Shown piece by piece: positions 9,896 through 17,223 of a DNA stretch of 50,692 nt (its first letter is position 1; every line of letters starts with the position of its first letter). This DNA comes from Deltaproteobacteria bacterium (GTDB lineage Bacteria > Desulfobacterota > Dissulfuribacteria > Dissulfuribacterales > QOAL01). A program made the position numbers and the translations under genes. The notes under the pieces were generated by a model. That model saw only the letters and a list, made by a program, of their open reading frames with translations. It ran no database searches and had not been told where the DNA came from. The stretch covers positions 1 through 50,692 of the forward strand of contig JAMOVK010000042.1 of the NCBI GenBank assembly GCA_027067775.1, in the 5' to 3' direction.

Positions 9896-10342
9896 ATGTA
9901 TTCAAACCTTAAAAAAGGATATTTCAAATATCAGCAGACAGATGTTTTAACCCTTTCCAATGTTGAAATTATAGACCGGTTGCTCAAGGCAATGTGTTCA
10001 GATATTGAACGGGCAGCCGATGCCATGGAAAGGGGAGATGTTGCCATTAAGGGAGAGCGCATAAGCAGGGCTATCGCCATTGCAGGAGAATTGCAGGCTT
10101 CTCTGAATTTTGAAGAAGGTGGGGAAATGGCTGACAGGCTCAATTCCCTCTATGATTATATGATTCGTGAACTTTTGATGGCCAATCTTAAAAACGATAA
10201 GAAAAGGCTGGAAGGTGTAAAAGAAGTGCTTATGCCCTTGATTGAAGCATGGCAGCAGGTGGTGTTGCAATACAAGAGTCATCCACCTGTTGACAAGGCT
10301 GCTCATGTTGAGCCTGTCAAGCAAGTGCAGACAGCCCTATGA
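9896..10342 (+). CDS. fliS: Flagellin export chaperone FliS
   Basis: This 148-residue helical-bundle chaperone binds the flagellin C terminus in the cytoplasm and delivers it to the export gate. The family pattern is visible: an aromatic N terminus (MYSNLKKGYFKYQQTDV), the 'LI..LL..' type helix with AMCSDIERA, an ALNFEEGGEMADRLNSLYDYM segment spread over two helices, and a tail longer than usual. The frame is open from 9863, but the ATG at 9896 gives the normal FliS N terminus and has AGGGGATAAG as SD. It starts 4 bases after the fliD stop. Confidence 0.93.
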   Translation: MYSNLKKGYFKYQQTDVLTLSNVEIIDRLLKAMCSDIERAADAMERGDVAIKGERISRAIAIAGELQASLNFEEGGEMADRLNSLYDYMIRELLMANLKNDKKRLEGVKEVLMPLIEAWQQVVLQYKSHPPVDKAAHVEPVKQVQTAL

Positions 10343-10355
10343 GAGGTAGCTGATT

Positions 10356-10676
10356 ATGTTGATGGCATGCAAAGGCCTGGAGCAGACCCTTAAAGAGATT
10401 ACGAGAAGCATTGTAGATGGAGATATGTCTGCAATGTCTGAATTGCTTGCCAAAAGACAGGCCCTAATGAAGAAGATTCAGGCCGCCAGTCCTTCTGTTT
10501 CCGAGGCTAGGGAGATAGCAGAGGTTCTGGGTTCTGTTATATCACTTGAACAGCTGGTAACAGGACTAGCCAGAGAAAAGAAAAAAGAGATCATGGAAGA
10601 GATGAAAGATATAAAAAGCCGTAAAAAGGCCTATACAGCCTACGGCAATCAAAGCCTTAAAGGAGTAAGGTCATGA
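10356..10676 (+). CDS. FliT-like flagellar chaperone (small helical protein)
   Basis: This 106-residue, predicted all-helical, charged protein lies between fliS and flaG, where FliT (the FliD chaperone) is normally encoded. The sequence is too divergent to assign by motif: an N-terminal amphipathic helix, a central LLAKRQALMKKIQ coil and a Lys-rich C terminus. SD GAGAGG lies upstream of the ATG. The last four bases overlap the flaG start (ATGA), which implies translational coupling. FliT by position and shape; a FlgN-like or unrelated chaperone is possible. Confidence 0.65.
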   Translation: MLMACKGLEQTLKEITRSIVDGDMSAMSELLAKRQALMKKIQAASPSVSEAREIAEVLGSVISLEQLVTGLAREKKKEIMEEMKDIKSRKKAYTAYGNQSLKGVRS

Positions 10677-11065
10677 TTAGTGAAATAGGAGTTAAGCAGA
10701 TTGGTTATCCTGTCTTTGATCCTTCGCAGCAGGATACTGGAAAACAGCTACTGCAGACTGTCAGGGCGCCTGACAAGTCAACCAGGCCCTATGGCCCTAA
10801 CACTAAAGAAGGTACGGATTACAACAAGAGCGATCAGGAAAACGAAATCTCAAATGAGCTTTTTCAGGCCTTCAAGAATGAGTTTGACCTAATAAATAAC
10901 GTAGAACTCAAGTTCAACAAGGACGATAAGACTGGCCAGACGTATATAAAGATAGTTGACAAAGAGACAGGAGACGTGATCAGAGAAATTCCTCCAGAAG
11001 AGGTGAGAAAACTTGCTGAAAAACTGGATGAGATGGTTGGGATTTTGTTTGATAAAAAGGTCTGA
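10673..11065 (+). CDS. flaG: FlaG family protein
   Basis: This 130-residue FlaG protein influences filament length in several bacteria; its biochemical role is not settled. The variable, Gln/Asp-rich N-terminal half precedes the FlaG domain (about 68-128) with the signature FNKDDKTGQTYIKIVDKETG and the motif DVIREIPPEEVRKLAE. It overlaps the upstream FliT-like gene by 4 bases and ends the flagellar run. A weak hairpin (CCTTT 11070-11074 / AAAGG 11078-11082, then AATTTTTT) follows the stop and could terminate the operon. Confidence 0.9.
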   Translation: MISEIGVKQIGYPVFDPSQQDTGKQLLQTVRAPDKSTRPYGPNTKEGTDYNKSDQENEISNELFQAFKNEFDLINNVELKFNKDDKTGQTYIKIVDKETGDVIREIPPEEVRKLAEKLDEMVGILFDKKV

Positions 11066-11075
11066 AAGGCCTTTA

Positions 11076-11252
11076 TCAAAGGAATTTTTTGTTTAGAAAC
11101 TCGCACTCTTTTGGAGAAAGATCGAATTTTATCTCAGCTTCAAGGATAAGCTCTTTTCTTGATTTTTCCGGATGTTCTTTGATCATTTCCGAGAACCATT
11201 TGACAGCCTTTCTTAACTTTTCACCTTCTGGAAGCAGTTCTTCTGTAGTCAT
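11076..11252 (-). CDS. Small conserved-looking protein (58 residues) downstream of the selenoprotein gene
   Basis: This short gene encodes 58 residues, beginning MTTEELLPEGEKLRKAVKWF and ending NKKFL. It is acidic-basic and helical, with one Cys at residue 50 (SPKECEF). AAGGATGG lies upstream of the ATG. It begins 17 bases after the stop of the selenoprotein gene on the same strand, so the two are probably one operon. The composition and clear start look like a real protein. I recall similar short proteins from deltaproteobacteria but cannot name a family or function. The stop abuts the flaG terminator region from the opposite direction. Confidence 0.65.
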   Translation of the reverse strand: MTTEELLPEGEKLRKAVKWFSEMIKEHPEKSRKELILEAEIKFDLSPKECEFLNKKFL

Positions 11253-11269
11253 AAATTATACCATCCTTT

Positions 11270-11740
11270 TTATTCTATATTGTATTCTTCCATGATGTTT
11301 TCTAGATACTCTGTGGTCTTCCCTATAACAAAAATGCATTCCGTGCGTCTACTCGAAGGATCCTTGTAAAAGGACCTTACCTGTTTGGGATCTTTCCAGT
11401 CTACTCTGGCAATATCCTTGCAGTCCATTCCACCGTATTGTGCTGTTATATCTTGAAATGCCTTAACCATTTTGCTGGCCAGTTTCCACATGAGCTTGTG
11501 GTCCCTTTTTGAAGGTTTATCTTTTCCCATAAAAAAACCAAGAACACCAAGTGCTCCAGCTAAAGTTCCGCATGTACTCCCTGTACTGCCAAGACCTCCT
11601 CCAAACGGGGCAAGGGCCCTTATTACTCCTAATGCCCCGATTCCATGTTTTTCTGCAACTGCAGAAAATACAGCCTGGCTTCAGTGAAAACCCTCTTTGA
11701 ACAAAAGCTGGGCTCTTTGTGCCGTAGTTGAATCCTTCAT
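11270..11740 (-). CDS. C_GCAxxG_C_C family redox protein, predicted selenoprotein (UGA = Sec at residue 20)
   Basis: Read with one in-frame UGA (bases 11683-11681) as selenocysteine, this frame gives 156 residues, a normal family length. The start ATG at 11740 has a strong SD (AAGGAGG). The Sec sits in FKEGFH-U-SQAVF, where family members have Cys (the usual F..GYNCAQAV pattern). The other family cysteines are intact: C57 in GSTCGTLAG, C107 in GMDCKDI, C135 in TECIFVIG. A Gly-rich segment FGGGLG (46-51) is also typical. A hairpin with bacterial SECIS geometry lies just after the UGA. The family is a putative redox protein with four conserved Cys, often near transporter or oxidoreductase genes. 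Without recoding, only residues 71-156 appear as a frame, which automated annotation would call a fragment. The alternative is a nonsense pseudogene, which the intact SD, frame and hairpin argue against. Confidence 0.85.
11649..11668 (-). promoter_or_regulatory. Bacterial SECIS element (selenocysteine insertion hairpin)
   Basis: In the mRNA sense the hairpin is UUUUCUGC-AGUU-GCAGAAAA, a perfect 8-bp stem with a 4-base loop. It begins 12 bases after the UGA, and the loop G lies 22 bases after it. Known bacterial SECIS elements (for example E. coli fdhF) have a short stem whose apical loop carries a key GU about 16-37 bases downstream of the UGA, so position, size and loop fit. SelB would bind it. 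selA, selB, selC and selD are not in this window. Confidence 0.8.
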
Positions 11741-11820
11741 GAAACCTCCTTGGAATTTCAGTTAAAATCTAATAGCCTCTCTCTATTAATACAAGCTACT
11801 TTTGGGTTCGGTGCAAAATT

Positions 11821-12648
11821 ATGAGGCAAAAGAAAAAAGGATGCCGAAGATATTGGATTTTGGCATGGGCTGCTTTTTTACTCGTTGTTTCTGGTTGTTC
11901 ATTGTTTCAAAAGGGCCAGAAGACCATCATTCCTCCTGTTGAAAGGAGCGGCAACATTTTGCAAGACCTACTAGATAGGGCCATGCAGCTTGATTGCATT
12001 TCCATTGAAGGCCGTCTGAAGTTGAGCCTGAATGGGAAAGACCATCCGTCTGTAAAGATAAGGGTGTGGTTGATTTCAAAAAGGAACGGATCCTTTGTCA
12101 GAATAAAGGGATTTGCTCCCCTTGGTGTTACTGTTTTTGATTTTCTTGCAAAGAAAGATATGGCATGGGTCTATCTGCCAAGATATGGCAAGGTATACAG
12201 GGGAGAGATTTTTTTTACTAGTTACGGAAATATAGACGTCAAGACAGCCATCAGAATTGTTGAACTTATTGTAAATCCATGGTCTCCGGCTAGATACTGT
12301 CATCTTGAAGAGGTTATGTGTAATGCGAACATCTCGAATCTTTTGTGTTTCAAGGCCAGATTTCTTAACAACATCGTCTTTTTTGAATATCTGAAGGATC
12401 TTTCTCCACACAGGTTCTACTCTGAAGCATTTCAAATATTTTTCAAACATGAAGGTGACTCTGTCTATCCCAAAAGGATTGATTTTTATCTTGAAAAAGG
12501 TGCTATTAAAGGAAGATTTGTTGTATCCAAGGTCGGTTTTTCTCCTTTGGATGAAAATGGTCCTCTTTTTGACGAATCCTTCTTTTTGAAGATGCTTACA
12601 ATCCTAAAGATGTCTTCACACCAGTTTAGCTTCAAGAAGCCCTCTTAG
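11821..12648 (+). CDS. Outer-membrane lipoprotein, LolB/DUF4292-like
   Basis: This 275-residue predicted lipoprotein has a basic N terminus, a hydrophobic stretch and a lipobox VVSGC, with the acylated Cys at about residue 26 (WAAFLLVVSGC). The mature part resembles DUF4292/LolB-like beta proteins: an early ISIEGRLKLSL strand pair, a FVRIKGFAPLG segment, and a later Y.KRIDFYLEKG strand. Such proteins are thought to help outer-membrane lipid or lipoprotein transport, but the function here is unproven. It is divergent from the selenoprotein gene. Its last 33 bases overlap the convergent pabC gene. Confidence 0.75.
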   Translation: MRQKKKGCRRYWILAWAAFLLVVSGCSLFQKGQKTIIPPVERSGNILQDLLDRAMQLDCISIEGRLKLSLNGKDHPSVKIRVWLISKRNGSFVRIKGFAPLGVTVFDFLAKKDMAWVYLPRYGKVYRGEIFFTSYGNIDVKTAIRIVELIVNPWSPARYCHLEEVMCNANISNLLCFKARFLNNIVFFEYLKDLSPHRFYSEAFQIFFKHEGDSVYPKRIDFYLEKGAIKGRFVVSKVGFSPLDENGPLFDESFFLKMLTILKMSSHQFSFKKPS

Positions 12649-13281
12649 CGAGTTGCCAACAAATATTCTTTTGGCATTTAAAAGGTCATCGGTGGTCAAG
12701 ATGGTTTCCACGGCCTTTCGGGTGTCAAGAAGGTGTTGTCTCAATGTCCCTGGCAAAAGTCCGCAGGCAAGGGCAGGAGTTTCAAGGATCCCCTTGTCTT
12801 TATCTAGGAAAAGATTTGTTATTGTTCCCTGCGTGAGTTCTCCATGTTCGTTAAGAAAGATGGTCTCGAAGGTTCCCGCTTTTTTCAGCCTTTTTCGTTC
12901 CAGATCAAAAAGCCTTCTTTTGTTTGTTTTGTGATACAGAAAAGTATCACAGCTTTTAACCCGTTGGGGTGAGATGTCGATTTTGACAGGCAGATCGGGT
13001 GTTGGTGGAAACTTTTGGCAAGAGATAGCCAGTTTGCCGCGCCCGTCAAGAGTGATGCGGATTTTTTGGATTGTTTCACCTTTTTCTAGAAGCTTATACC
13101 CTGTTTGATAGAGTTCCTCTTCAAGTTTTTGTCTATCAAAAGGTATGCGAAAATCGTTTGCAGATTTTGACATCCTTGCAATATGATAGCCCAAAAGGTT
13201 AAATCCCTTTTCCCGTTCTGAAAAGTCCTCCCACTTCCATGCAAGGGTTTCTATAAGGAAAAATTTTTTAACCTCGTTCAT
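12616..13281 (-). CDS. pabC: Aminodeoxychorismate lyase (class IV aminotransferase fold)
   Basis: This 221-residue fold-type IV PLP enzyme probably removes pyruvate from 4-amino-4-deoxychorismate to give p-aminobenzoate for folate. Visible family elements: the YHKTNKR substrate segment with the PLP-lysine region, FLNEHGELTQGTITNLF (the conserved E.tGTitNlF motif), and the TPALACGLLPGTLR motif before the C-terminal helix. It lies two bases downstream of pabB on the same strand, which supports PabC over branched-chain or D-amino-acid aminotransferase. Its 3' end overlaps the convergent lipoprotein gene by 33 bases. Confidence 0.88.
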   Translation of the reverse strand: MNEVKKFFLIETLAWKWEDFSEREKGFNLLGYHIARMSKSANDFRIPFDRQKLEEELYQTGYKLLEKGETIQKIRITLDGRGKLAISCQKFPPTPDLPVKIDISPQRVKSCDTFLYHKTNKRRLFDLERKRLKKAGTFETIFLNEHGELTQGTITNLFLDKDKGILETPALACGLLPGTLRQHLLDTRKAVETILTTDDLLNAKRIFVGNSLRGLLEAKLV

Positions 13282-13283
13282 TG

Positions 13284-14495
13284 CTAACAGGTTTTCATGG
13301 TGAGAAATTTAGCTTTCAGTATAGTTTCATCATATTCTTCATCTGGTTTTGAGCCAATGGTGATACCAGCACCTATTCCGATCTGTCCAACATTTTTCTC
13401 AATAGTTACAGTGCGTATTGCCACGTTAAATATTGCACTGTTATCCGGACAGATGTAACCTATGGCTCCAGTGTAAATGCCACGAGGCGAGTTTTCCAGT
13501 TCTGCAATGATTTCCATGGATCTTATCTTTGGAGCACCTGTTATAGAACCGCATGGAAATAGGGCCTTGAAGATTTCAGACCATGATGTGTCCTTGTTGA
13601 GCCTTCCCTGAACGGTAGATGTCATCTGGTACAGGGTCTCATACCTTTCAACACAAAAAAGTTCGGGCACCTGTACTGTGCCTGTCTGGCAGATTTTGCC
13701 AAGGTCGTTTCTTAAAAGATCCACAATCATAACATTTTCTGCCCGATTTTTTTCATCCTTTCCAAGCATGGAGGCAAACAAGAGGTCTTCTTTTTGATTT
13801 TTGCCTCTTGGAGCCGTACCTTTCATGGGCTTTGACCATATGTGGTCCTTCTGACGGGCAAAAAAGAGCTCGGGAGAAACAGAAAGGACATGGAGGTCTT
13901 TGTGGGGCCTGACAAATGCTCCATAGGCTGTGTGTTGTCTTCTTCTCAGGAGGCAAAAGAGACGGAAGGCATCAGTCTCAAAGTCAAATCTGCCCCTGAT
14001 GGTATAGTTGATCTGATACGTGTCCCCAGATTTGATGTACGAGTGGATCGTATTTATGTCGCGAATGAATTCCTGCTTAGAAGTGTCAAAATCTAAAGTG
14101 ATGGGATACGGTTTGTTTTTTGCCTTCTTATTCAACCAAAGCTCTAAACAATTTTGGGGTAGCTCAATGGGTTTTTTATACAGACCAAACCATGCCAAAG
14201 GGACAGAGAGTCTGATGTCTGAGGCCAGATTATGAAGTTTAGGAATCATAAGGTAACCAGCCTCATATGCCAACCAGCCAGCTACATAAAGTCCCATGCT
14301 CAGGCCATTTTCTATTTCTTCAAAAAGCTGTTGAAGATGTTCAGGACTTGACGGATGATCAAGTGTCAGGGTCTTGACCGGTTCATGGAACAAAAGACAA
14401 TGAATCGAGTCCCCGCATGCCGGAGTCCTGCCAATCCAGAGAAACAGGCCGGTATCACCCGATAGTCTTTGAAAAATTTCACTGTATAGTTTCAT
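13284..14495 (-). CDS. pabB: Aminodeoxychorismate synthase component I
   Basis: Chorismate-binding enzyme of about 403 residues that forms 4-amino-4-deoxychorismate. The C-terminal chorismate-binding domain is complete: YQINYTIRG, SPELFFAR, KPMKGTAPRG (typical of PabB and anthranilate synthase), DLLRNDLGK, and FPCGSITGAPK with the catalytic lysine region. The shorter N-terminal domain is that of the PabB/TrpE family. The longest frame begins with TTG at 14522; the ATG at 14495 (MKLYSEIFQ) is preferred though its SD is weak. No glutaminase partner (pabA) is next to it. pabC follows after 2 bases. Confidence 0.9.
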   Translation of the reverse strand: MKLYSEIFQRLSGDTGLFLWIGRTPACGDSIHCLLFHEPVKTLTLDHPSSPEHLQQLFEEIENGLSMGLYVAGWLAYEAGYLMIPKLHNLASDIRLSVPLAWFGLYKKPIELPQNCLELWLNKKAKNKPYPITLDFDTSKQEFIRDINTIHSYIKSGDTYQINYTIRGRFDFETDAFRLFCLLRRRQHTAYGAFVRPHKDLHVLSVSPELFFARQKDHIWSKPMKGTAPRGKNQKEDLLFASMLGKDEKNRAENVMIVDLLRNDLGKICQTGTVQVPELFCVERYETLYQMTSTVQGRLNKDTSWSEIFKALFPCGSITGAPKIRSMEIIAELENSPRGIYTGAIGYICPDNSAIFNVAIRTVTIEKNVGQIGIGAGITIGSKPDEEYDETILKAKFLTMKTC

Positions 14496-14609
14496 GCACC
14501 GTCTTTTAATGTCAGGAATCAAAAGGTTGCAGCCACTTTTACCCCAATTTTAACGGTTGACAAGGTGTGAACATATCTTTATTACTTTTTATTGTTATTG
14601 TATAGAGAC

Positions 14610-14684
14610 GGGCGGTTAACTCAGCGGGAGAGTGCCACCTTCACACGGTGGAAGTCACTGGTTCGATCCCAGTACCGCCCACCA
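14610..14684 (+). tRNA. tRNA-Val (anticodon CAC)
   Basis: A complete cloverleaf: acceptor GGGCGGT / ACCGCCC, D stem ACTC/GAGT, anticodon stem CCACC/GGTGG with loop TTCACAC (anticodon CAC, reading GTG), and T arm ACTGG-TTCGATC-CCAGT. Discriminator A and an encoded CCA end (14682-14684) follow. The acceptor 7-bp stem pairs perfectly. It stands alone between pabB (opposite strand) and cobQ. A T-run (GTTTTTCGTC) follows the CCA. Confidence 0.97.
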
Positions 14685-14756
14685 GTTTTTCGTCTCTCTT
14701 TTTTTTCTCCTCCTTGCTGTTGCCTTATTGAGGTCGTTGTTCTAATTTCTTCTGCC

Positions 14757-16262
14757 ATGTCAAAGGCAAGATCTATAATGTTTCAGGGAACAGGCTCTGG
14801 TGTGGGCAAATCTGTTGTGGTCGCTGCTATGTGCAGGCTTCTTGCCAGAAGAGGGATCAGGGTGGCCCCATTTAAGGCCCAGAACATGGCCCTAAATTCC
14901 TTTGTTACCGCAGATGGCAAAGAGATGGGACGTGCCCAGGTGTTTCAGGCAGAGGCCTGCGGCCTTCTGCCAGATGTACGGATGAATCCGGTTCTTTTAA
15001 AACCATCCTCAGATGCCAGAAGCCAGGTGATTCTGATGGGGAGGCCATGCGAGCATCTTGGTGCGCGAGACTATTACAGGCGTAGTCAGGAACATTGGCA
15101 GGTGGTAAGGGATGCCTACGACAGCCTTGCCGGCGAGTTTGATGTGATAGTGATGGAGGGAGCCGGGAGCCCGGCCGAGATCAATCTCAGAGAAACCGAC
15201 ATAGTCAACATGAAGATGGCAGATTATGCCACGGCTTCAGTGGTTGTGGTTGCTGACATAGACAGGGGCGGTGTGTTTGCAAGCCTGAAGGGAACCTATG
15301 ACCTTGTTGAAAACAGGTATCGTCATCTTATAAAGGCCTTTATCATAAACAAGTTCAGGGGAGATGTCAGGCTGCTTGAGCCAGGAATAAACATGTTCGC
15401 AACCATAGTGCCCGTTCCTGTTTTCGGAGTCCTGCCCTGGTTTCATGACATACATGTAGATGAAGAAGACGGGGTGTTTGTCAAGAAAATAGAGTCAAAA
15501 AAGGGAGTAGATCACAGTGGCTTGAAGGTGGTGATAGCAGGGCTTCCACGGATAAGCAACTTTACTGACTTTTCTCCCTTTGGCTTGGAGCCTGATGTGG
15601 ACGTGGTCCTCTGCAGTGATCCAGAGGAACTGGTTGATGCAGATATACTCATAATTCCTGGTACAAAAGCTACAACATCAGATCTGGAGTTTATGAAAGA
15701 GCGGGGCTGGGAAGACCAGATTGCAAGTTTTATAAAAAGGGGAGGGGTGGTTGCAGGCATATGCGGTGGATTTCAGATGCTTGGTTCCACCATCTCAGAC
15801 AGGCTTGGAAGCGATGGGAAACCGGGAGAGTATTCCGGCTTTGGTCTTTTGCCACTGTCCACCGAAATGGTGGAAAAGAAGGCTCTAAGACAACTGAGTG
15901 TCAGGGTTGAATGTGAGTTGCTTTCACATGAGCCCATGACTATTAACGGATACGAAATTCACATGGGACGAAGCAGACTAGAAGGGCCTGCAAAAGATAT
16001 TTACTCTATTGGTCATGAAGGTGAGGAGATCTTTCTTTTTCATAAGAGGTTTGGCATACTTGGCACCTATATCCACGGCATATTTGATAACGATGATTTC
16101 AGGCGGACCTTTTTGAATCTTGCCAGGAAGCGCAAGGGCCTAAAGCCGTTGCCAGTTTCTTTCTCCTACAGGCAGTTCAGGACTGAACACTTTGATAGGC
16201 TGGCAGACTGGCTTGAATCAAACTCCAAAGTGGATGAACTGTTGAGACTGATTGATGTTTGA
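14757..16262 (+). CDS. cobQ: Cobyric acid synthase
   Basis: This 501-residue enzyme amidates side chains b, d, e and g of adenosylcobyrinic a,c-diamide using glutamine and ATP, in late cobalamin synthesis. The N-terminal dethiobiotin-synthetase-like domain has the phosphate loop MFQGTGSGVGKS. It is followed by a class I glutamine amidotransferase domain (about 250-445) with the nucleophile Cys in GICGGFQMLG (about residue 335) and the His in YIHGIFDND (about 439). The frame is open far upstream through the tRNA, so the ATG at 14757, which gives the usual N terminus, is chosen; its SD is poor. cobD overlaps its end. No cobalamin riboswitch is visible upstream. Confidence 0.95.
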   Translation: MSKARSIMFQGTGSGVGKSVVVAAMCRLLARRGIRVAPFKAQNMALNSFVTADGKEMGRAQVFQAEACGLLPDVRMNPVLLKPSSDARSQVILMGRPCEHLGARDYYRRSQEHWQVVRDAYDSLAGEFDVIVMEGAGSPAEINLRETDIVNMKMADYATASVVVVADIDRGGVFASLKGTYDLVENRYRHLIKAFIINKFRGDVRLLEPGINMFATIVPVPVFGVLPWFHDIHVDEEDGVFVKKIESKKGVDHSGLKVVIAGLPRISNFTDFSPFGLEPDVDVVLCSDPEELVDADILIIPGTKATTSDLEFMKERGWEDQIASFIKRGGVVAGICGGFQMLGSTISDRLGSDGKPGEYSGFGLLPLSTEMVEKKALRQLSVRVECELLSHEPMTINGYEIHMGRSRLEGPAKDIYSIGHEGEEIFLFHKRFGILGTYIHGIFDNDDFRRTFLNLARKRKGLKPLPVSFSYRQFRTEHFDRLADWLESNSKVDELLRLIDV

Positions 16263-17223
16263 GCCTTATCTCTTTAAACCCCATTCTTTGCTTGTCCTTT
16301 ATGGCGGTGTTTTGGCCGATGTTGTTTTTGGAGACAGAAATCATCCGTGGCATCCTATAAGGTTGATGGGAGCGGCGATCTCTTTTTGTGAAAAGATGTC
16401 TGCAGCCTCTCGCTTGGATCCGATGGTATATGGAGCAGGCATGAGCATTGGCCTTACAACATTCACCTTTCTGGGCGTTTTTGCTTTATCCTCTTTTTTA
16501 AGATCTGTCTCGCTTTTGCTTTTTCTCCTTTTTTCTTGTGGATGCATCTACTTTGGGCTGTGTCTGAGGTGTCTTGCAGGTGAGGCTGCCAAGGTCTTGA
16601 CTCCCCTTGGTAAAGGCGAGATGGAAATTGCAAGAAAACGCCTTTCAATGCTTGTTAGCAGGGATACGACAGACATGGATGAAACCGCTATCTGTCGTTC
16701 GTTAATAGAGACGGTGTCGGAGAACTTTGTAGATGGTGTTTGTTCTCCATTTTTCTATGCACTGCTGGGTGGCCCGGCCATGTGCATGGCATTTAAGATG
16801 GTGAGCACCCTCGACTCCATGGTGGGTTATCAGAACAAGAAATACGAAAGCCTAGGAAAGGCTGCTGCACGCATGGATGATGCGCTCAACTTTATCCCAG
16901 CAAGACTTTCCGTCTTTATCATCTCTGTTGCAGGCCTTTTGGTTAAGGGAAGCCCTCCATCAGAAGTTGTCAGGGGGGCAGTTAGGGACGCGCGCCTTCA
17001 CAAAAGCCCAAATTCCGGTTTTCCCGAGTCTGCCTTTGCCCATGTTCTTGGCGTCAGTCTTGGCGGCCCTGTGGTTTATCAGGGTGCTTTGTACAGGTTC
17101 TCCTACATTAACAAGGAAGGAAGGCCACCGGGCCTTGATGATGTAAGATCTTCAATCAAGTTGCTGTACGTAAGTGCCGGAGTCTTTTATATCTTGCCTC
17201 TGCTCTTGGTGACCTTTGCATGA
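16255..17223 (+). CDS. cobD: Adenosylcobinamide-phosphate synthase
   Basis: Integral membrane protein of 322 residues (CobD/CbiB family) that attaches the aminopropanol arm to adenosylcobyric acid, the product of the gene before it. Diagnostic motifs: DVVFGDRNHPWHPIRLMG near the N terminus, SRDTTDMDE, SLIETVSENFVDGVCSPFFY, and AARMDDALNFIPARLS. Several hydrophobic helices are spread along it. A TTG at 16252 is also in frame; the ATG at 16255 is used. It overlaps the cobQ stop by 8 bases and the next gene by 4, so all three are translationally coupled. Confidence 0.94.
   Translation: MFEPYLFKPHSLLVLYGGVLADVVFGDRNHPWHPIRLMGAAISFCEKMSAASRLDPMVYGAGMSIGLTTFTFLGVFALSSFLRSVSLLLFLLFSCGCIYFGLCLRCLAGEAAKVLTPLGKGEMEIARKRLSMLVSRDTTDMDETAICRSLIETVSENFVDGVCSPFFYALLGGPAMCMAFKMVSTLDSMVGYQNKKYESLGKAAARMDDALNFIPARLSVFIISVAGLLVKGSPPSEVVRGAVRDARLHKSPNSGFPESAFAHVLGVSLGGPVVYQGALYRFSYINKEGRPPGLDDVRSSIKLLYVSAGVFYILPLLLVTFA

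Noticed and set aside
11270-11530. An independent 86-residue gene starting at the internal ATG
   Set aside because: The upstream 70 codons are in frame, carry the family motifs and an ideal SD, and contain only one UGA at the family's conserved Cys; the shorter frame is just the C-terminal part.
11270-11740. Nonsense pseudogene instead of selenoprotein
   Set aside because: There is one stop only, it is a UGA at a Cys position, a SECIS-like hairpin follows, and the rest of the frame is intact.
14523-14756. Cobalamin riboswitch upstream of cobQ
   Set aside because: The region is filled by a tRNA gene and a short T-rich gap; no B12-box-like sequence is visible.
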